Of a stretch of 64,000 nucleotides of DNA, positions 1 through 11,699 are shown one piece after another. Source of the DNA: Bretschneidera sinensis (Eukaryota > Streptophyta > Magnoliopsida > Brassicales > Akaniaceae); NCBI GenBank assembly GCA_023935145.1, contig CM043698.1, forward strand, positions 74,075,001-74,139,000, written 5' to 3'. The notes below the pieces were generated by a model that was not told where the DNA came from, searched no databases, and saw nothing but the letters and a program-made list of their open reading frames with translations. The translations under genes were made by a program, and so were the position numbers. How positions within the stretch are numbered: position 1 is the stretch's first letter; every line of letters starts with the position of its first letter.

Positions 1-132
1 GGGACGCCCCTTGCGCCAAGTAGCAATAACAGCATCTTGTCTATCCATCCGATCCCGAATCTCATTGAACATCACGTTCATGCGTTCAAATTGTTGTTGC
101 ATAGCCTGTAACATGAAGGACGACTCCTCCAT
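1..132 (-). pseudogene. N-terminal end of a Ty3/gypsy gag, cut by the window edge
   Basis: The first 44 codons of a gag polyprotein read leftward from an ATG at 132 and run off the window. The peptide begins MEESSFMLQAMQQQFERMN and continues with a charged, glutamine-rich helix, a usual start for plant gypsy gag. It lies about 460 bases downstream of a primer-binding site and LTR in the same orientation, which supports it as the true gag start. No break is visible in these codons, but too little is present to judge whether the element is intact. The clade cannot be assigned from this piece. Confidence 0.7.
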
Positions 133-588
133 TCTTTCTTTGAAACTATAAAGAAATGTTAGAAATAATTCCTCACCACACTGCCTCACGTGTTTACACT
201 CAAATTATGTCACTCACACTCGTGTTTCACTCTTAAATTGGTTTTTTTTTATATTATTCTCACACTCTCTTGCCTTTTTCCACTCGTAGCTTCCCCTTTT
301 CAGTTCTTTATTAAACTAATAAACTGGATCAAGAAATTCAACTTGTAGTATTTAAACTAATACCGACGGTAAGAAAATATTATAAAAACAACAAATCAAA
401 GGAAAAATTATATTGCTCTTTTTTTTTCTTTTCCATGTTTTTTTTTCACGTTTTTTTTTCACGTTTTTTTTTTCACATTTTCTTTTTCTCACTGGTTGCA
501 CAAATAAAAAAAAAATGAACAGAAACGAAACAAGATAAGATGATAACAAGAAATGAAAGATAAAATGATAGTAAATCTGTTTTTTTTA
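133..588 (-). other. Untranslated leader between PBS and gag of the left gypsy element
   Basis: This stretch is AT-rich, with long T runs at 418-480. It separates the primer-binding site from the gag start. Short open frames here have no family resemblance and I treat them as chance. Confidence 0.6.
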
Positions 589-589
589 G

Positions 590-607
590 AACCTGGCTCT
601 GATACCA
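590..607 (-). other. Primer-binding site (initiator Met tRNA type)
   Basis: On the minus strand this reads TGGTATCAGAGCCAGGTT. Its first 12 bases are complementary to the 3' end of initiator methionine tRNA. It starts two bases after the LTR end at 610, as expected for a gypsy or copia LTR element. Confidence 0.85.
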
Positions 608-609
608 AA

Positions 610-1560
610 TGATGCGAACCTCATCGACATGCTTTGAGACCCGACAAACAATATTGGAATACTTACCCAGAAATCGTCTAGAAAACAGATTTTATGTGAC
701 ACCGCGACCCGTTGCTTGTATGAAAGCAAGAACCTTGGTATAATGAAGACGCCACAATCAATTGTGGAAAGATTGATTGATAAGTCGGAGCTGAACGCCA
801 CAAGGAAGAACCCTTGATAAGTTCAAAAGTTCTTTGAAGAACCAATAGAGGAAGCAAACCTCAAGTATTTTCTGAATTCTATTATGCTTTCAACTTACAA
901 CACACAAGTATTTATAGAGCTTAGAACAACCCTTTAAGCTTAGGACAAGCAAGAAAACAACATAAAACATGTAAAAAGACAATCCATAAAACATGAAAGG
1001 AAACAATCCCTAAAACATGCAAGGAATCAAGGAATTGGCCAAAAGTAAAAAGAGGAACACAATTTCGGATTTTCAGGAGCACCCAATGACCAGAATTCAA
1101 ATGGCCATATCTTCTTGTACACATCTCCAAATGGGCTGAAACTTATTTGGTTGGAAAGATGACGATTTGATCTTCAATTTGGACTTAAGAAAGTCTTAAA
1201 AAAGATGTCGTTTGGGCCTGTTATGATGAGCCTAAATTCAGTAGGCTGTTGCATCCGAATCTTCTTTCACTTTGGGCCTGGACCTTGCACCTTAATTAAT
1301 TAACAAAAGACTAGGTGATTATTATTGGGCAGACCCTTGTTATGTTGGACATACCCATGTCACTATCAATAGCTTAGATTAAACTTATTATGCTTTCATC
1401 TCCTGTTGGGCCAAGCTTGGAATGCCCCATTTTAGATTCAGCCCAAATCTCTTAAATCAGCCCATTAAGTGTTTCTTTGACTTTCTTGGATCTTGATCTA
1501 GTAATTGGCCCAACTGGAATATGCAATGGATCCTTTAATAGTGCTTGTTGATTCTCATCA
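610..1560 (-). repeat. 5' LTR of the left gypsy element
   Basis: This 951-bp LTR reads TGATGAGAATC to GGTTCGCATCA on the minus strand, so it has TG...CA ends with a short inverted terminal match (TGATG/CATCA). A TATA box TATAAATA lies at 909-916 on the minus strand. Its left edge abuts a PBS. Its right edge lies directly against the last exon of the malate dehydrogenase gene. A shrunken copy of the same LTR is at 29866-30010. The partner LTR and the second target-site copy lie outside the window. Confidence 0.85.
909..916 (-). promoter_or_regulatory. LTR TATA box
   Basis: TATAAATA on the minus strand, inside the 951-bp LTR and upstream of its PBS-proximal end, where the LTR promoter is expected. 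Confidence 0.55.
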
Positions 1561-4515
1561 CATTTACTCTTTTCTTGATAAATGCAACCCCTTTCTGAAT
1601 GCTTCCTGCTAACTCTTTCTTTGCTTTCTCCAGGTCAATCCTGCTCAGAACGATGATATGATTCATAAGTAAAAAAATGAGTAAAAAGCTATTTTATACA
1701 TTTTTTCAACAATAAAAAATTATGCAGAAAGGTGATATATTTTTATGTTCTTACCTCTCATACTCGTTTAGGGGCCCAAGTTGGTAGACTTGCTCAGCTC
1801 CAGTTCGACCAAGTCGTACTCTGGATGCCAAGAAAGGGAGTTCAGTCACCTGTCATGAACAATAAGCTTGATTAATGATTATTAAAGAGGAAAGTAAAAC
1901 TACAAAGATTGAGAGTACATAAGCATAAAATAGAGTCTTGAGAGAAGTACCTGAGAAGCCACAAATGCACATTCGACAACCCCGGCGTCTCTTCTCAAAC
2001 CACGAAGACAAGCATCCGCGAATTTGACAGCAGCGTATGCCTATTACACGTTTTGTAGTGGTTTTCTTTAGTTGCTTGAATGCATCCCTTTTAATGTATA
2101 AGCTTTAGAAATTAGAATACAACTTGCAAAGAAAGAAGAGTAGACAAAATTGGCTAACCATCGACAGTGTTGCAGAGCCAGTTCCAGCTTTAGCCTGGAT
2201 ATAATGTAGAGATCTCTTACTCAATAATGGAAGATCTTCTAGTATTAGACAATTTGCAAACTAGACTGGCTATGGACCTGTGATGTAGGAATCTATAAAA
2301 TTGGTGCAAAAGTATAAACAATGCTGGCTTCATGTAAAATCTTTTTTGTTTTGAAGATCTGTTGAGCTTACAACCAAAATCCAGGTTCAGTGAAAGAAGA
2401 GTCATCCATTAAATTGCTAACAAAACTTTTGCCCACAAATTCTAAATGCTCCACACTACATGGGAAAAGGATTATCTATGTAACTCGACGACTTCTGTTC
2501 CACCATTTTGAATGCGATTTGTCAGGTACTCGGTTTCTTCAGGGTTGAAATGGCAGGGAGGCTTAACCTGTGCAAGGATAAGCATCGAATTTACAGCTTC
2601 TTCAAAGGTAATTCATATCATAAACATGCCACTAACTCTGATGACAGCCTAAAAATATTGGAGAATATTGAAATTTAAATACCATTCTTATTGAGACCTG
2701 TGACAAAAGAGGCAAAATTGTAACTCCAGCATGGCCTCCAACAACCGGAACATCAACTTCCCTAGGATCCAGTCCTAGAACTCCTGACTTCAAGGAAGTC
2801 ACAAGAATAATCTGTTAATATTGCCTCAAAAATTGACATCACAGATTAGAAAATACTAAGCAAATAGATACTCTAAATTTGACAAACCACAAGATTTTAA
2901 TACAAAGAACAAACTAAACGATCCAGTGCTATAAATAATTACATACCACAAAGGTGTTTGCTCTCACAACATCAAGCATTGTAACTCCCAAGAGTCTTCG
3001 GATCATTTGTCCCGGTTTTCTTGAAAACTCTGCTACTACTGGAACTGTCGAATTCACCGGATTACTGATCAAGTTGACAATCGCATTAGGGCAACACTTT
3101 GCAATTCCCTCACAGAGAGTCTTAACAATGCCAGCATTGATGTTGAAAAGATCATCCCTTGTCATTCCAGGTCTCCTTGGCACACCAGCAGGTACGATTA
3201 CAAGGTCCATGCCTGTAAGAGCACTCTCAAGCTGCTGCTGCCCCAAAAAACCCTGAACCTAAAACCCCGAAAAAACAATTCAGTTTTGAAATAATAGTAT
3301 AATCTTATTTAAATTGTATATAATTATGAATCATAATCAGTAAAAGAAATATTGGTTTCTACTTTTTAAACCTATTATTGTTGCTATGAGTTTTTCTCAT
3401 TCTCAACTATTAAGTTTCTACTCAAAAGAAACATGCAGTATTGAGATGAATCAAGTCTACTAGTGAATTTAACATACCTAAAAAAGAGAAACAACAAAAA
3501 TGACATTTGACAAGTTATATTACCACAGCACCAGTATCCATGTGACTAATAGCAGCGGTGACACCAGGAGCATTGACAACATCATAGAGATGAAGAACTG
3601 AGACAAGTGGATTCATTTTCATTAACATTGCTAGTGGTTGGCCAATTCCTCCTGCAGCACCCAAGATAGCAACTTTGAACCCAGGTGCCCCTCCTTTTGC
3701 CCGACAATCAGCTCGCCTCGATACAGAACTTTCCTCCATCTAATATCAGTACAAAAACCAACAAATTTAGAGATAAAGAACTTTTTTTAATTGTATAATC
3801 CACATACATGCCTTGAAACCTCTATCCATTTAGTGGACAGGGAAGTGTCATTACCAATCAACAAATCAATCGAAGTTCTACAACTATTAAACAGTTGTAG
3901 AAGTTCAAATTTCAAGACGAGAACAAAATTTAGTGAACTGAAAAGGACATTTTTAGAAGAAAAACCAGAATCAATATAGAATTGTTCAAAATATAAAGAT
4001 GGTCATAGATTAAATGCTATTATGCTAATGCAATGGTGATTTGTGATTAGAATGGCTAATAAACCGGTTATCATTGGTAGGAAGAAGAAATGGGGAAAAA
4101 AAAGAGAGAAAAGGTAAAGAGGAAAAGTGAAAGAAAAAAAAAAGAGTGGAGTCGTTGTTTTCTTACAATGCAAAAATCATAATCTTTCTAATTTAAAATG
4201 AGCGGAGAATGAAAGCTAGAATAAGTTTTGGTCATTTTCTTTTTCCTTCCCACTTTTTCATCATCTTTACATAATAGAAAAGTATCAATCTTCTTGTTTT
4301 TTCATCTCTCTTCTTTCCTGTTTCTCTTCTTTCTTGTACTTTTCTTTTTCATCGATGAGAGCCTAAAAATTACTATACATTTTAGTGACCTCTACTGGTA
4401 AAAAGTGAACTAACAATGAGATATTGAAAAGAATAAATTAAACCTGAGGTTTTGATGGGTGGAGATGAGATGAGACCCTTGCAATCCTCTGGTTGGCCTC
4501 TGCTTGAAACTCCAT
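1535..4515 (-). pseudogene. Peroxisomal (glyoxysomal) NAD-malate dehydrogenase gene, nine exons, probably decaying
   Basis: The enzyme interconverts malate and oxaloacetate with NAD in peroxisomes (beta-oxidation, glyoxylate cycle, photorespiration). Exons on the minus strand: 4444-4515, 3524-3739, 2947-3258, 2698-2787, 2484-2567, 2159-2194, 1951-2040, 1755-1849, 1535-1640. Exon 1 encodes a PTS2 signal, RIARVSSHL at residues 10-18. Exon 2 has the NAD-binding GAAGGIG motif, exon 3 the substrate arginine loop ([10 protein letters not shown]) and ISNPVN, exon 4 the catalytic GGHAG. Joined length would be about 366 codons against roughly 355 in the family. Damage: the base after exon 5 reads TT where GT is needed, exon 3 carries two frameshifts that cancel, and the native stop is gone, with the reading frame ending inside the LTR at 1535-1537. 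Assembly error could explain single bases. I favour a pseudogene or a recently damaged gene. Confidence 0.85.
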
Positions 4516-4560
4516 TTTGCTGTACTTAGACATAGAAAAGAAATGGGGTTGTATATTAAT

Positions 4561-4568
4561 TTATATAT
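4561..4568 (-). promoter_or_regulatory. Candidate TATA box of the malate dehydrogenase gene
   Basis: The minus strand reads TATATAAA here, about 46 bases upstream of the ATG at 4515. That allows only a short 5' untranslated region. AT-rich flanks make chance matches easy. Confidence 0.35.
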
Positions 4569-5062
4569 CAAAAGCTACATGTACATAATTCATGGGTCTA
4601 AACAGAATAAAAATGAAGAGATAAATGTGAGAAAAATAAAACATGGGGCGGGAAGATAGAAGTTGATATAAATCCATGGAATTTTCAAATTTTAATTTTG
4701 TGTGGAAACAAATATTTTTTTGAATCCTTATCCTATCTTTCTCCAAAGGACAAGGGACAAAATTCAGAAAAGGATAATACTGTTAACCGGCCTGGAGAAT
4801 TTTGATTCTTGGGCTGAAGACAGGAGCACGAGGATTGGGCTTGATTTTCATTTTAAGTCTTTACGTAAATGATGAGCTCATTGGAGTTTGTAAGTTATGG
4901 GATCTTATGGGCTGAGCATTGTGATGGTTTAATGATAAAAGTGGAGCTCAGCCCAGGAAAGTAAGCTGATATGTGAGGAGATGGAATCATTTACCTCCAT
5001 GTTGCAGAGAGAAGAAAAACAAGTAATGGGCAAGAAGGCGCAATTGTGAAAGTTTGCCGACC
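4569..5062. other. Upstream flank of the malate dehydrogenase gene
   Basis: No gene or mobile-element structure was recognised. It presumably includes distal promoter sequence of the minus-strand gene. Confidence 0.4.
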
Positions 5063-5267
5063 AAATTAGTTAGCCGGATCCGAATGAAGATTTATTTCAC
5101 TTCGATGCGAAGAACAATTCAAGTATTTTTATAGAGCAACGAGCTCTATTAGGTGGGCATGTATAGTCTCCCAATGCCAAATTAATAGTAATCAACAACG
5201 ATGGCACAAGAGAGTGAACCACAGTAGCAACAATCAACAAGGATGCTAAATGGAGTCATTTAAAACA
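5063..5267 (+). repeat. Dispersed coding-like repeat, copy 1
   Basis: About 205 bases here match 53446-53652 in the same orientation. Read in one plus-strand frame, both copies give a protein-like string with shared words such as DLFHFDAK, INKD and NNDGTRE, broken by stops. Copy 1 has two stops (GHV-stop and E-stop). The second stop is CGA (Arg) in copy 2. This looks like a fragment of one exon carried to two places. I do not recognise the protein. Confidence 0.6.
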
Positions 5268-5975
5268 TTAATAAGATCTCAATGAGATCTTAGTTCATGG
5301 GTAAAAAGTCAAGTTTGAGGTTTAGATCTTAGGTTCGACTCCCACCATCATCATATTAGTTATTTCTCTTATGTGAATAATGTGATAGAATTAAGGGTAA
5401 GTATATAAATCGATAGACCCGCGAATCCGACCCAGACCAATGTAATGGGTTGAGGTTTTCAAAAATTGGGTTTGGGTTGAGTATTTTTTGATCTGGTGGG
5501 TTGGATTGAGTCATAAGCTAAAAAATATCAACTCGATCCAAACCGGTAACCCGATCATTATATAATTATATTTTATATATTTACTTTAAGGATTGATGGA
5601 CTACATTCATGTTTTGGTAAATTGGTTTGGATTGCAATATATATTTTGTGTGTATTTGATGGATTACATTCATATTTTGATAAATGAGTTTGGATTGCAA
5701 TATATATTTCATGTGTGTGTTTTTGTGTGTGTGTGTGTATATATATAAATTTTTTCTCTCTTAGAAACCCTCCACCAAAAAATGATAATTTCCATAAAAA
5801 AAATCAATCAAAATTTAAATATGTGAGAAGTATGTTTCTTTTTAATACTTTTTAGTTGAAGAAGACAATTTGTTCTCGTGAAATTAATTTTTTTTGACTT
5901 TCAATATGTTTTTCAAAAGCTTGTTAAATTGATTTGTTTATCTAATGTTCATTCACTTTATTTTTTGGTATGATG
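5268..5975. other. AT-rich intergenic DNA with a two-copy ~62-bp tandem repeat
   Basis: Positions about 5594-5718 hold two adjacent copies of a ~62-bp unit (GATGGAYTACATTCAT... to ...GGATTGCAATATATATTT), followed by a TG/TA microsatellite at about 5724-5748. The stretch 5400-5560 has repeated GGGTTGGGTT-like text that recurs in altered form near 7500-7570. No gene is seen. Confidence 0.5.
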
Positions 5976-7186
5976 TGTTAGAATTCTGACACCCCAAAAC
6001 AACTACACAATCATAATAGCAAAAATAAAGAGAAATTAATAAAAAAAACACAAAATTTTTAACGTGGTTCGATATCTCTTACCTATGTCCTTAAGCAAAT
6101 TGTTATTCCATTATTTTTGCAACTTTTGGATGGAGGAAACCAGCTAAAATTCACTATACCACACACAACACACAATTTTTCTAAACAAAACTGTGTGAAA
6201 ACTCTCCCCAATCTCACAACCCAAACCCCAATACACTCAATATTCACTCAACTCTTGGATCCCTATATTGGTGTTTGGTTGCTACACTCTCATTTAACCA
6301 ACTAATCATAGTTAAGGAATAGGGGTGAAGAACTACGTCTCTTGATGCCTAAATTTATAATAACTAGTATACACATCATTTTGACACATAGACGATGTGA
6401 GACTAGAACTATTTACAACAACACTTTTCTCCAATACTGGATTTGAGGAGCATCCCAACAAATTTCTCTCTCGACTCAAATCCCCAAACACTTCGATCCC
6501 TAGTCCAGATTTGCTTTCACTCGATCAAAAACTCCCTATTTTAATTTGGCTTTCAATACCACTTAATAAGATTTTGGGCCTAATCCTAACAATTCTCCAC
6601 CCAGGCTTAAAATCTAATTTTCAATAGCAAATCTAACCTGCTTCTTCACCGCATCAATTCTCTGAATTTTTTCCATTGTCGAACTTTATCTCCGATACCA
6701 CTTGTTGAGAATTCTGAAACTCCAAAACAACTACGCAATCACAATAGCAAAAATAAAGAAAAATTAATTAAAAAAACACAATAATTTTTAACGTGGTTAG
6801 ACATCTTTTGTCTACGGCTACAAGCCAATCATTATTCCACTATTTTTGTAACTTTTGGATGGAAGAAAGCTACTAAAACTCATTACACCACAATACACAA
6901 TTTTTCTATTCAAAATTTTGTGAAAACTCTCCCCAATCTCATAACCCAAAACCCCAATACACCCAATGTTCACTTAACCCTTGGATCATTATAATGGAGT
7001 TTGGTTGCTACACTCCCATCAGACCAACTATTCTTGGTTAAGGAATAGGGGTGAAGAACTACATTTCTTGATGTCTATATTTATAAGAACTAGTAACCAC
7101 ATCCTTTTGATACGTAGCCGATGTGAGACTAGAACTACTTACAATAACATTTTTCTTCGATAGGGGATTTGAGGAGTATCCTAACA
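5976..7186 (-). mobile_element. Complete non-autonomous LTR retrotransposon (TRIM-like)
   Basis: Two LTRs, 5976-6460 (485 bp) and 6703-7186 (484 bp), flank only 242 bp of internal DNA. Both read TGTT...AACA on the plus strand. TGATG at 5971-5975 is repeated at 7187-7191 as a perfect 5-bp target duplication. On the minus strand TGGTATCGGAGA begins at 6700, two bases after an LTR, which sets the element on the minus strand. A purine stretch (GAGAGAGAAA) lies by the other LTR. The internal part has no coding capacity, so it must have moved with enzymes from another element. The LTRs are longer than in classical TRIMs. Confidence 0.88.
6689..6700 (-). other. Primer-binding site of the TRIM-like element
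   Basis: TGGTATCGGAGA on the minus strand, two bases inside the LTR that begins at 6703. It differs by A-to-G and the last base from the usual initiator-Met PBS TGGTATCAGAGC. Confidence 0.7.
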
Positions 7187-7191
7187 TGATG

Positions 7192-9118
7192 GAACTTGGT
7201 CATGAAGATTCTATGACCAAGTCTATACAAGTGTTAAAGATTTAAAAATTTTGATTGATTAAAATTTTTTAAAATCTAGTTTCTATTTAGTATTTACTTT
7301 TGTATGGTTTGAATTAAATTAAGTTTGTTTGGACTTTGTGTGAAGTGATTTAAAGTACTTAATTTATAAATAATGGTTTGTAAGATTTAATAAATTAATG
7401 TATGGATTTGATTTTGGATATAATGAATAATGAATAATTATAGTAAAATATTTTTTCTTATATAATATATTTGCATTACTTTTTAAGTGAAAAAAAGTAC
7501 TAAACCGGTGACCTAAATCGATTTGAATGGGTCGAGTTTGGCTGAGACTGGATGGGTTGGGTCCCAAACCCTTAGATAGAATTACCTTTACTATAAAGTC
7601 AAACGGTGTATGGCTTGGGAATCTATTCTAATGCCACGTGGCATGTTTTGAAGAATAGTAAAAAAACCCCACATAAAATGTGGGCCAGTTAAACAAAAGG
7701 GTTTTGTGTCAATATCTCAAATAAAAGAATTCTTAATTTTTATTTTCATCTAATGGTGAGATAAACCCTACATTCTTTGCTTAGAGACATAATTGAATAG
7801 TTGAGAGGGTTGAGTAGAGCTACAGAGAAGAGATGCTCCTTTACGAGTGAGTCTTTTACTCCTTCAACACATGAGTTTAAACTAAAATAATAGTCGAAAC
7901 CTACATATTTATGTGGGTTCAGTTCTAGTTATGAGTTTATTTGTAAGTTATAATACTTTATTTTAAGTTTATATTGTAATCAAATTACTGATCCTCGCAC
8001 TTTTAAATTATCGCTTTACTAAAAAATTACAATAGAAAACACTATATTAGATTTTTACATTAACCAAAATGTAGAACAAAACTGAAGAAAGAAAAGGACA
8101 AAGGACTTGTGCACGGTACTTGGCTGAAGAGCGTGACAAAGAATTAGATAAATGTCTCACAAGTCCATGAATTTGATGAGTGAACAAAAATATATAAATT
8201 AATTTCTAGAGCATTCGATTTTAGGGTCTCTCTTTACCCTTTTTATATCGTCTCCTTTGATATTCACTACCTTACAAACTGTTTTGAAGTAAATATTATA
8301 GTATATTATTGCAGCTAGCATATGGTTTGGAATAAGAAAATTTGCTTAGGTTGAACTGAGATTGAATTACAATACCAAAATATAATTATTAATAAAACAA
8401 AATAAACCACCCGTGTGTAGCACAGGCTATTGCCTAGCGTACAAATAAATTTTACAATTTAATATCTTCCAAACATAACATAATAATAGGATCTCATAAT
8501 ATATTCTAATATCTATTGAATTATATATTAATGTCATAAATTTTATAGAATTCATTTTTAATTCCATACTTTTTATGTTTGCAAAGAAAAAAAAATAGTG
8601 GTTCACTATGAAATTGAGTTAGCTTGTTGTAAATCATATCAAAACTAATAGAATATTTGTAAATGAATTTCACTAAATGAAAAGAAAAAATTATGTTGAC
8701 TAAAACTCCTTCCACTCATATTGTTGAACAAAATGACAAAGTTCTTTAATGAAAATGTTTGGAATCTAAACATTAGATTTAATCTTGTTTATTTCAAACA
8801 TATTAAACATGAGAATTGAATTGAATAATACAATTTTATATAAGAAAGCCAAACATGAAATTTCATTTCAATTCATTTATAAATGAATTTTTTGTTTTAA
8901 TATCACGAAACATCATTTCATTTTGTCTCATGTTTCAGTATCTCCCCTACATTTTAAATTTGATTAATTTACACCATGCATTATAGAGAAGTATCCAATA
9001 GGCCATTCCAATCAAAATTTCAATCAAATTAAAACATGTGCACACATGTAATCCACATGTGTGACTCAGTAGAATACGAAAAGATAACTGTGCATTCTCT
9101 TATTTTCTTGAGCAAATC

Positions 9119-9150
<32 letters not shown>

Positions 9151-10038
9151 CTTCAAGATAAAAATCCCTAACTCCTCGTTCTTCAATTCATGAAAATAAT
9201 TATGAGAAAATACTATCATAATTGTTTTTTTGCATTCAAATGAGGTGAACATATTGGCTGCACGTGTCCATCGGTTCTATTTTTGTTGGAATTTTGATCA
9301 TAAGAGTTTATTAGATACTCCACCTGTAACATAGGGTTCAAATTGATTGAATTTAAAACACAAGAGGGACATTAAAACATGAAGAAAAATGTAAGAATTT
9401 TTTGTGATCATAACAATTTTTTTCCTTCAATTTACTACAAATTGAAATGAATTTAATTTTTATTTGGTTTCAGACTGAGTATTAACATGTTTAATTTTAA
9501 ATAGCTAAAAGAATTAAATTTACCATGTGAGGACATGTAATTCACTGACAGTGAATCAAATAAAAGCTCAAAGGTTATGTGGCTATAGTACTTGGCTATA
9601 ACATCGATTGATGTCGAGCTTCGTGCCAACTAATAATCTTTTTAGTTAAGAAGAGCGGAGGGAAATTTATTTAAACCTTAGCATTTTCCTCAACATTATT
9701 CAAAGAGACATTTTAAAATTATCACTTTGTTCAAATATTTGTCGATTAAATGAGTCATATAATTTGGTCATGATCATTACAGGGTTAAACCTGAAGAATT
9801 GATAGTTTAATATAGTTATGTGATTCAGTGATCAATATTAGACTAGTGATCGTGCAATTATACAGATTTTGGAATGATTGAAAATTAGTGAAACGACTAA
9901 AACTATAAAAGCTTATATAGAAGTAAAAAGACATGAAAAGTGAATGTTAATTAATTTGGTTAATAAAATTATTTGTTGTCACATAAATCAAGTTAGGGTT
10001 TAACTGTGGTTAAATATGCTCAATCTTATTGATATAAT
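7192..10038. other. AT-rich intergenic DNA without a recognisable gene
   Basis: I found no coding region, LTR pair or inverted-repeat element on either strand. A CT dinucleotide microsatellite lies at about 9119-9144. Short open frames are unsupported. Confidence 0.5.
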
Positions 10039-10203
10039 TGAATTTAAGAGAGGAACTGAGACAATACAAAGAGAAGATAATTGTATTGAATGGTGCAATT
10101 TGCTTACAAGAGAGGTATCCTATTTATAGCCTAACTTAAGGGGAATGTTTCCCATTCTAACCGATATGGGAATAACATATACATTGTGTGTATATATAAC
10201 ACA
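10039..10203 (-). repeat. 3' LTR of the copia element at 10-14.7 kb
   Basis: It reads TGAATTTAAG... on the plus strand and matches 14565-14727, including AGGTATCCTATTTATAGCC and CCCATTCTAACCGAT. CTATTTATAG is a likely TATA region. Confidence 0.75.
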
Positions 10204-10331
10204 ATAATAGGCACCCTCTCAAACTCAAGGTGGTAGAATGGAGACCAACTTGAGCTTGGAAACTAAATCCAAAAGGTGTCCAGAAGGATATGTTTTAGTG
10301 AAGATATCAGCAGTTTGATCGGTGGAAAAAA

Positions 10332-11560
10332 CTAATAATAGTCCAATAGTCCCACGAGTGAGATGATGACGCACAAAGTGACAATCAATCTCAATTTGTT
10401 TTGTGCATTCACAAAATACATCATTGTGAGCAATCTAGATAGCACTTTGATTATCGTAGCTGATGATAGTGGTAGTAGAATGAGTGACACCCATGTCTTT
10501 AAGTAACTAGCGAAGCCAAAAAAGTTCCTGAGTTGTATCAGCAAGGGCTCGATACTCAGTTTCTGTGCTGGATCGAGCAATTATTGTTTGCTTCTTATTT
10601 TGCCAAGAAATAAGAGAATCACCAAGAAAGAACCAATAACCAGTGGTAGATCTACGACCAGTGGGATCACCTACCCAATATGCATTTGAGTAGGCACGAA
10701 TCTCAAGTGAAGAGTGAGCTGAGAAATGGAGACCATTAAATAGGGTCCCTTTGATGTACTTGAGAATGCGAAGAACTGCGGCATAATGGGGTGTGCAAGG
10801 AGCAGCGAGAAATTGACTGACAATATGGACAGCATAAGAGATGTCAGGGCGAGTAACTATAAGATAAACAAGACTACCAACCAACTGGTGAAACAAGGTG
10901 GTCCAAAGGTGTACCATCCAGAGGAGTGAGTTTAGAGTTGAGCTCAAGAGGAGTGGTACATGTCTTACTATTTGTGAGTCTCGCTCAAGTAAGAAGGTCA
11001 TAAGCATACTTTTCTTGAGGTAGATAATATCCCTCAGAGTTAGAAGTGATCTAAAGTCCTAAGAAGTAACTGAGCTTCCCAAGATCTTTCATCTTGACAT
11101 ATTGGCTAAGATAATTCTTGAGATTCGAAATTCCAGATATGTCATCACCAGTTATGATCATGTCATCAACATAGAGGAGAAGAAGGATAGTGCCCTGGTT
11201 TGTTTTCCGAATGAAAAGAGCAGAATCATGTGAGCTGGGAGTGAATCTAGAGTCTCCAACAATGGTGTTGAACTTGGAAAACCAAGCCCGATGAGCTTCT
11301 TTGAGACCATAGGGAGCCCAACTAAGTTTGCAGACTTGATGCAGAAGATGATGAGAACCAAGAGGAGGGCACGTATAAACTTCTTCGGTGAGTTCACCAT
11401 TAAGAAAATTTTTTTTCACATCCATCTGAAATAATCCCCAATGACGAACGACGACAACTGTAATTAAGCTGTGAACTGAAGTGAGGCGGGCAACCAGGGC
11501 AAAGGTCTCCTCATAGTTGATCCTATGGTAAGTCCACTAAATCTCAAGTGTGAGTGTTTT
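10332..11560 (-). pseudogene. Copia reverse transcriptase and RNase H, frameshifted
   Basis: The RT catalytic motif LLLYVDDMIITGDD is in the open frame 11051-11425, preceded by the copia word VKKNFLNGEL. Downstream (10507-11007) are GSLVYLIVTRPDISYAV and the RNase H block ARSSTETEYRALA. The RT and RNase H pieces are in different frames, with a frameshift near 10990-11050 and another near 10550. The catalytic YVDD is intact, but the protein cannot be made from one frame. Confidence 0.8.
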
Positions 11561-11699
11561 CGAGTGCCTGTAGTTCATCATTCATTGTTTTTTGCCAAAA
11601 AGGATCAGAACGAGCTTCACGATAAGACTGTGGTTCATGGTGAGAAAAAATAGTAAAAAATATAACAAAGTCACGAAGATTAATAGAAGGAGTTTTTAC

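Noticed and set aside
2954..3256. 100-codon plus-strand frame.
   Set aside because: Complement of malate dehydrogenase exon 3.
9119..9144. CT dinucleotide run as a promoter element.
   Set aside because: Simple microsatellite with no gene nearby.
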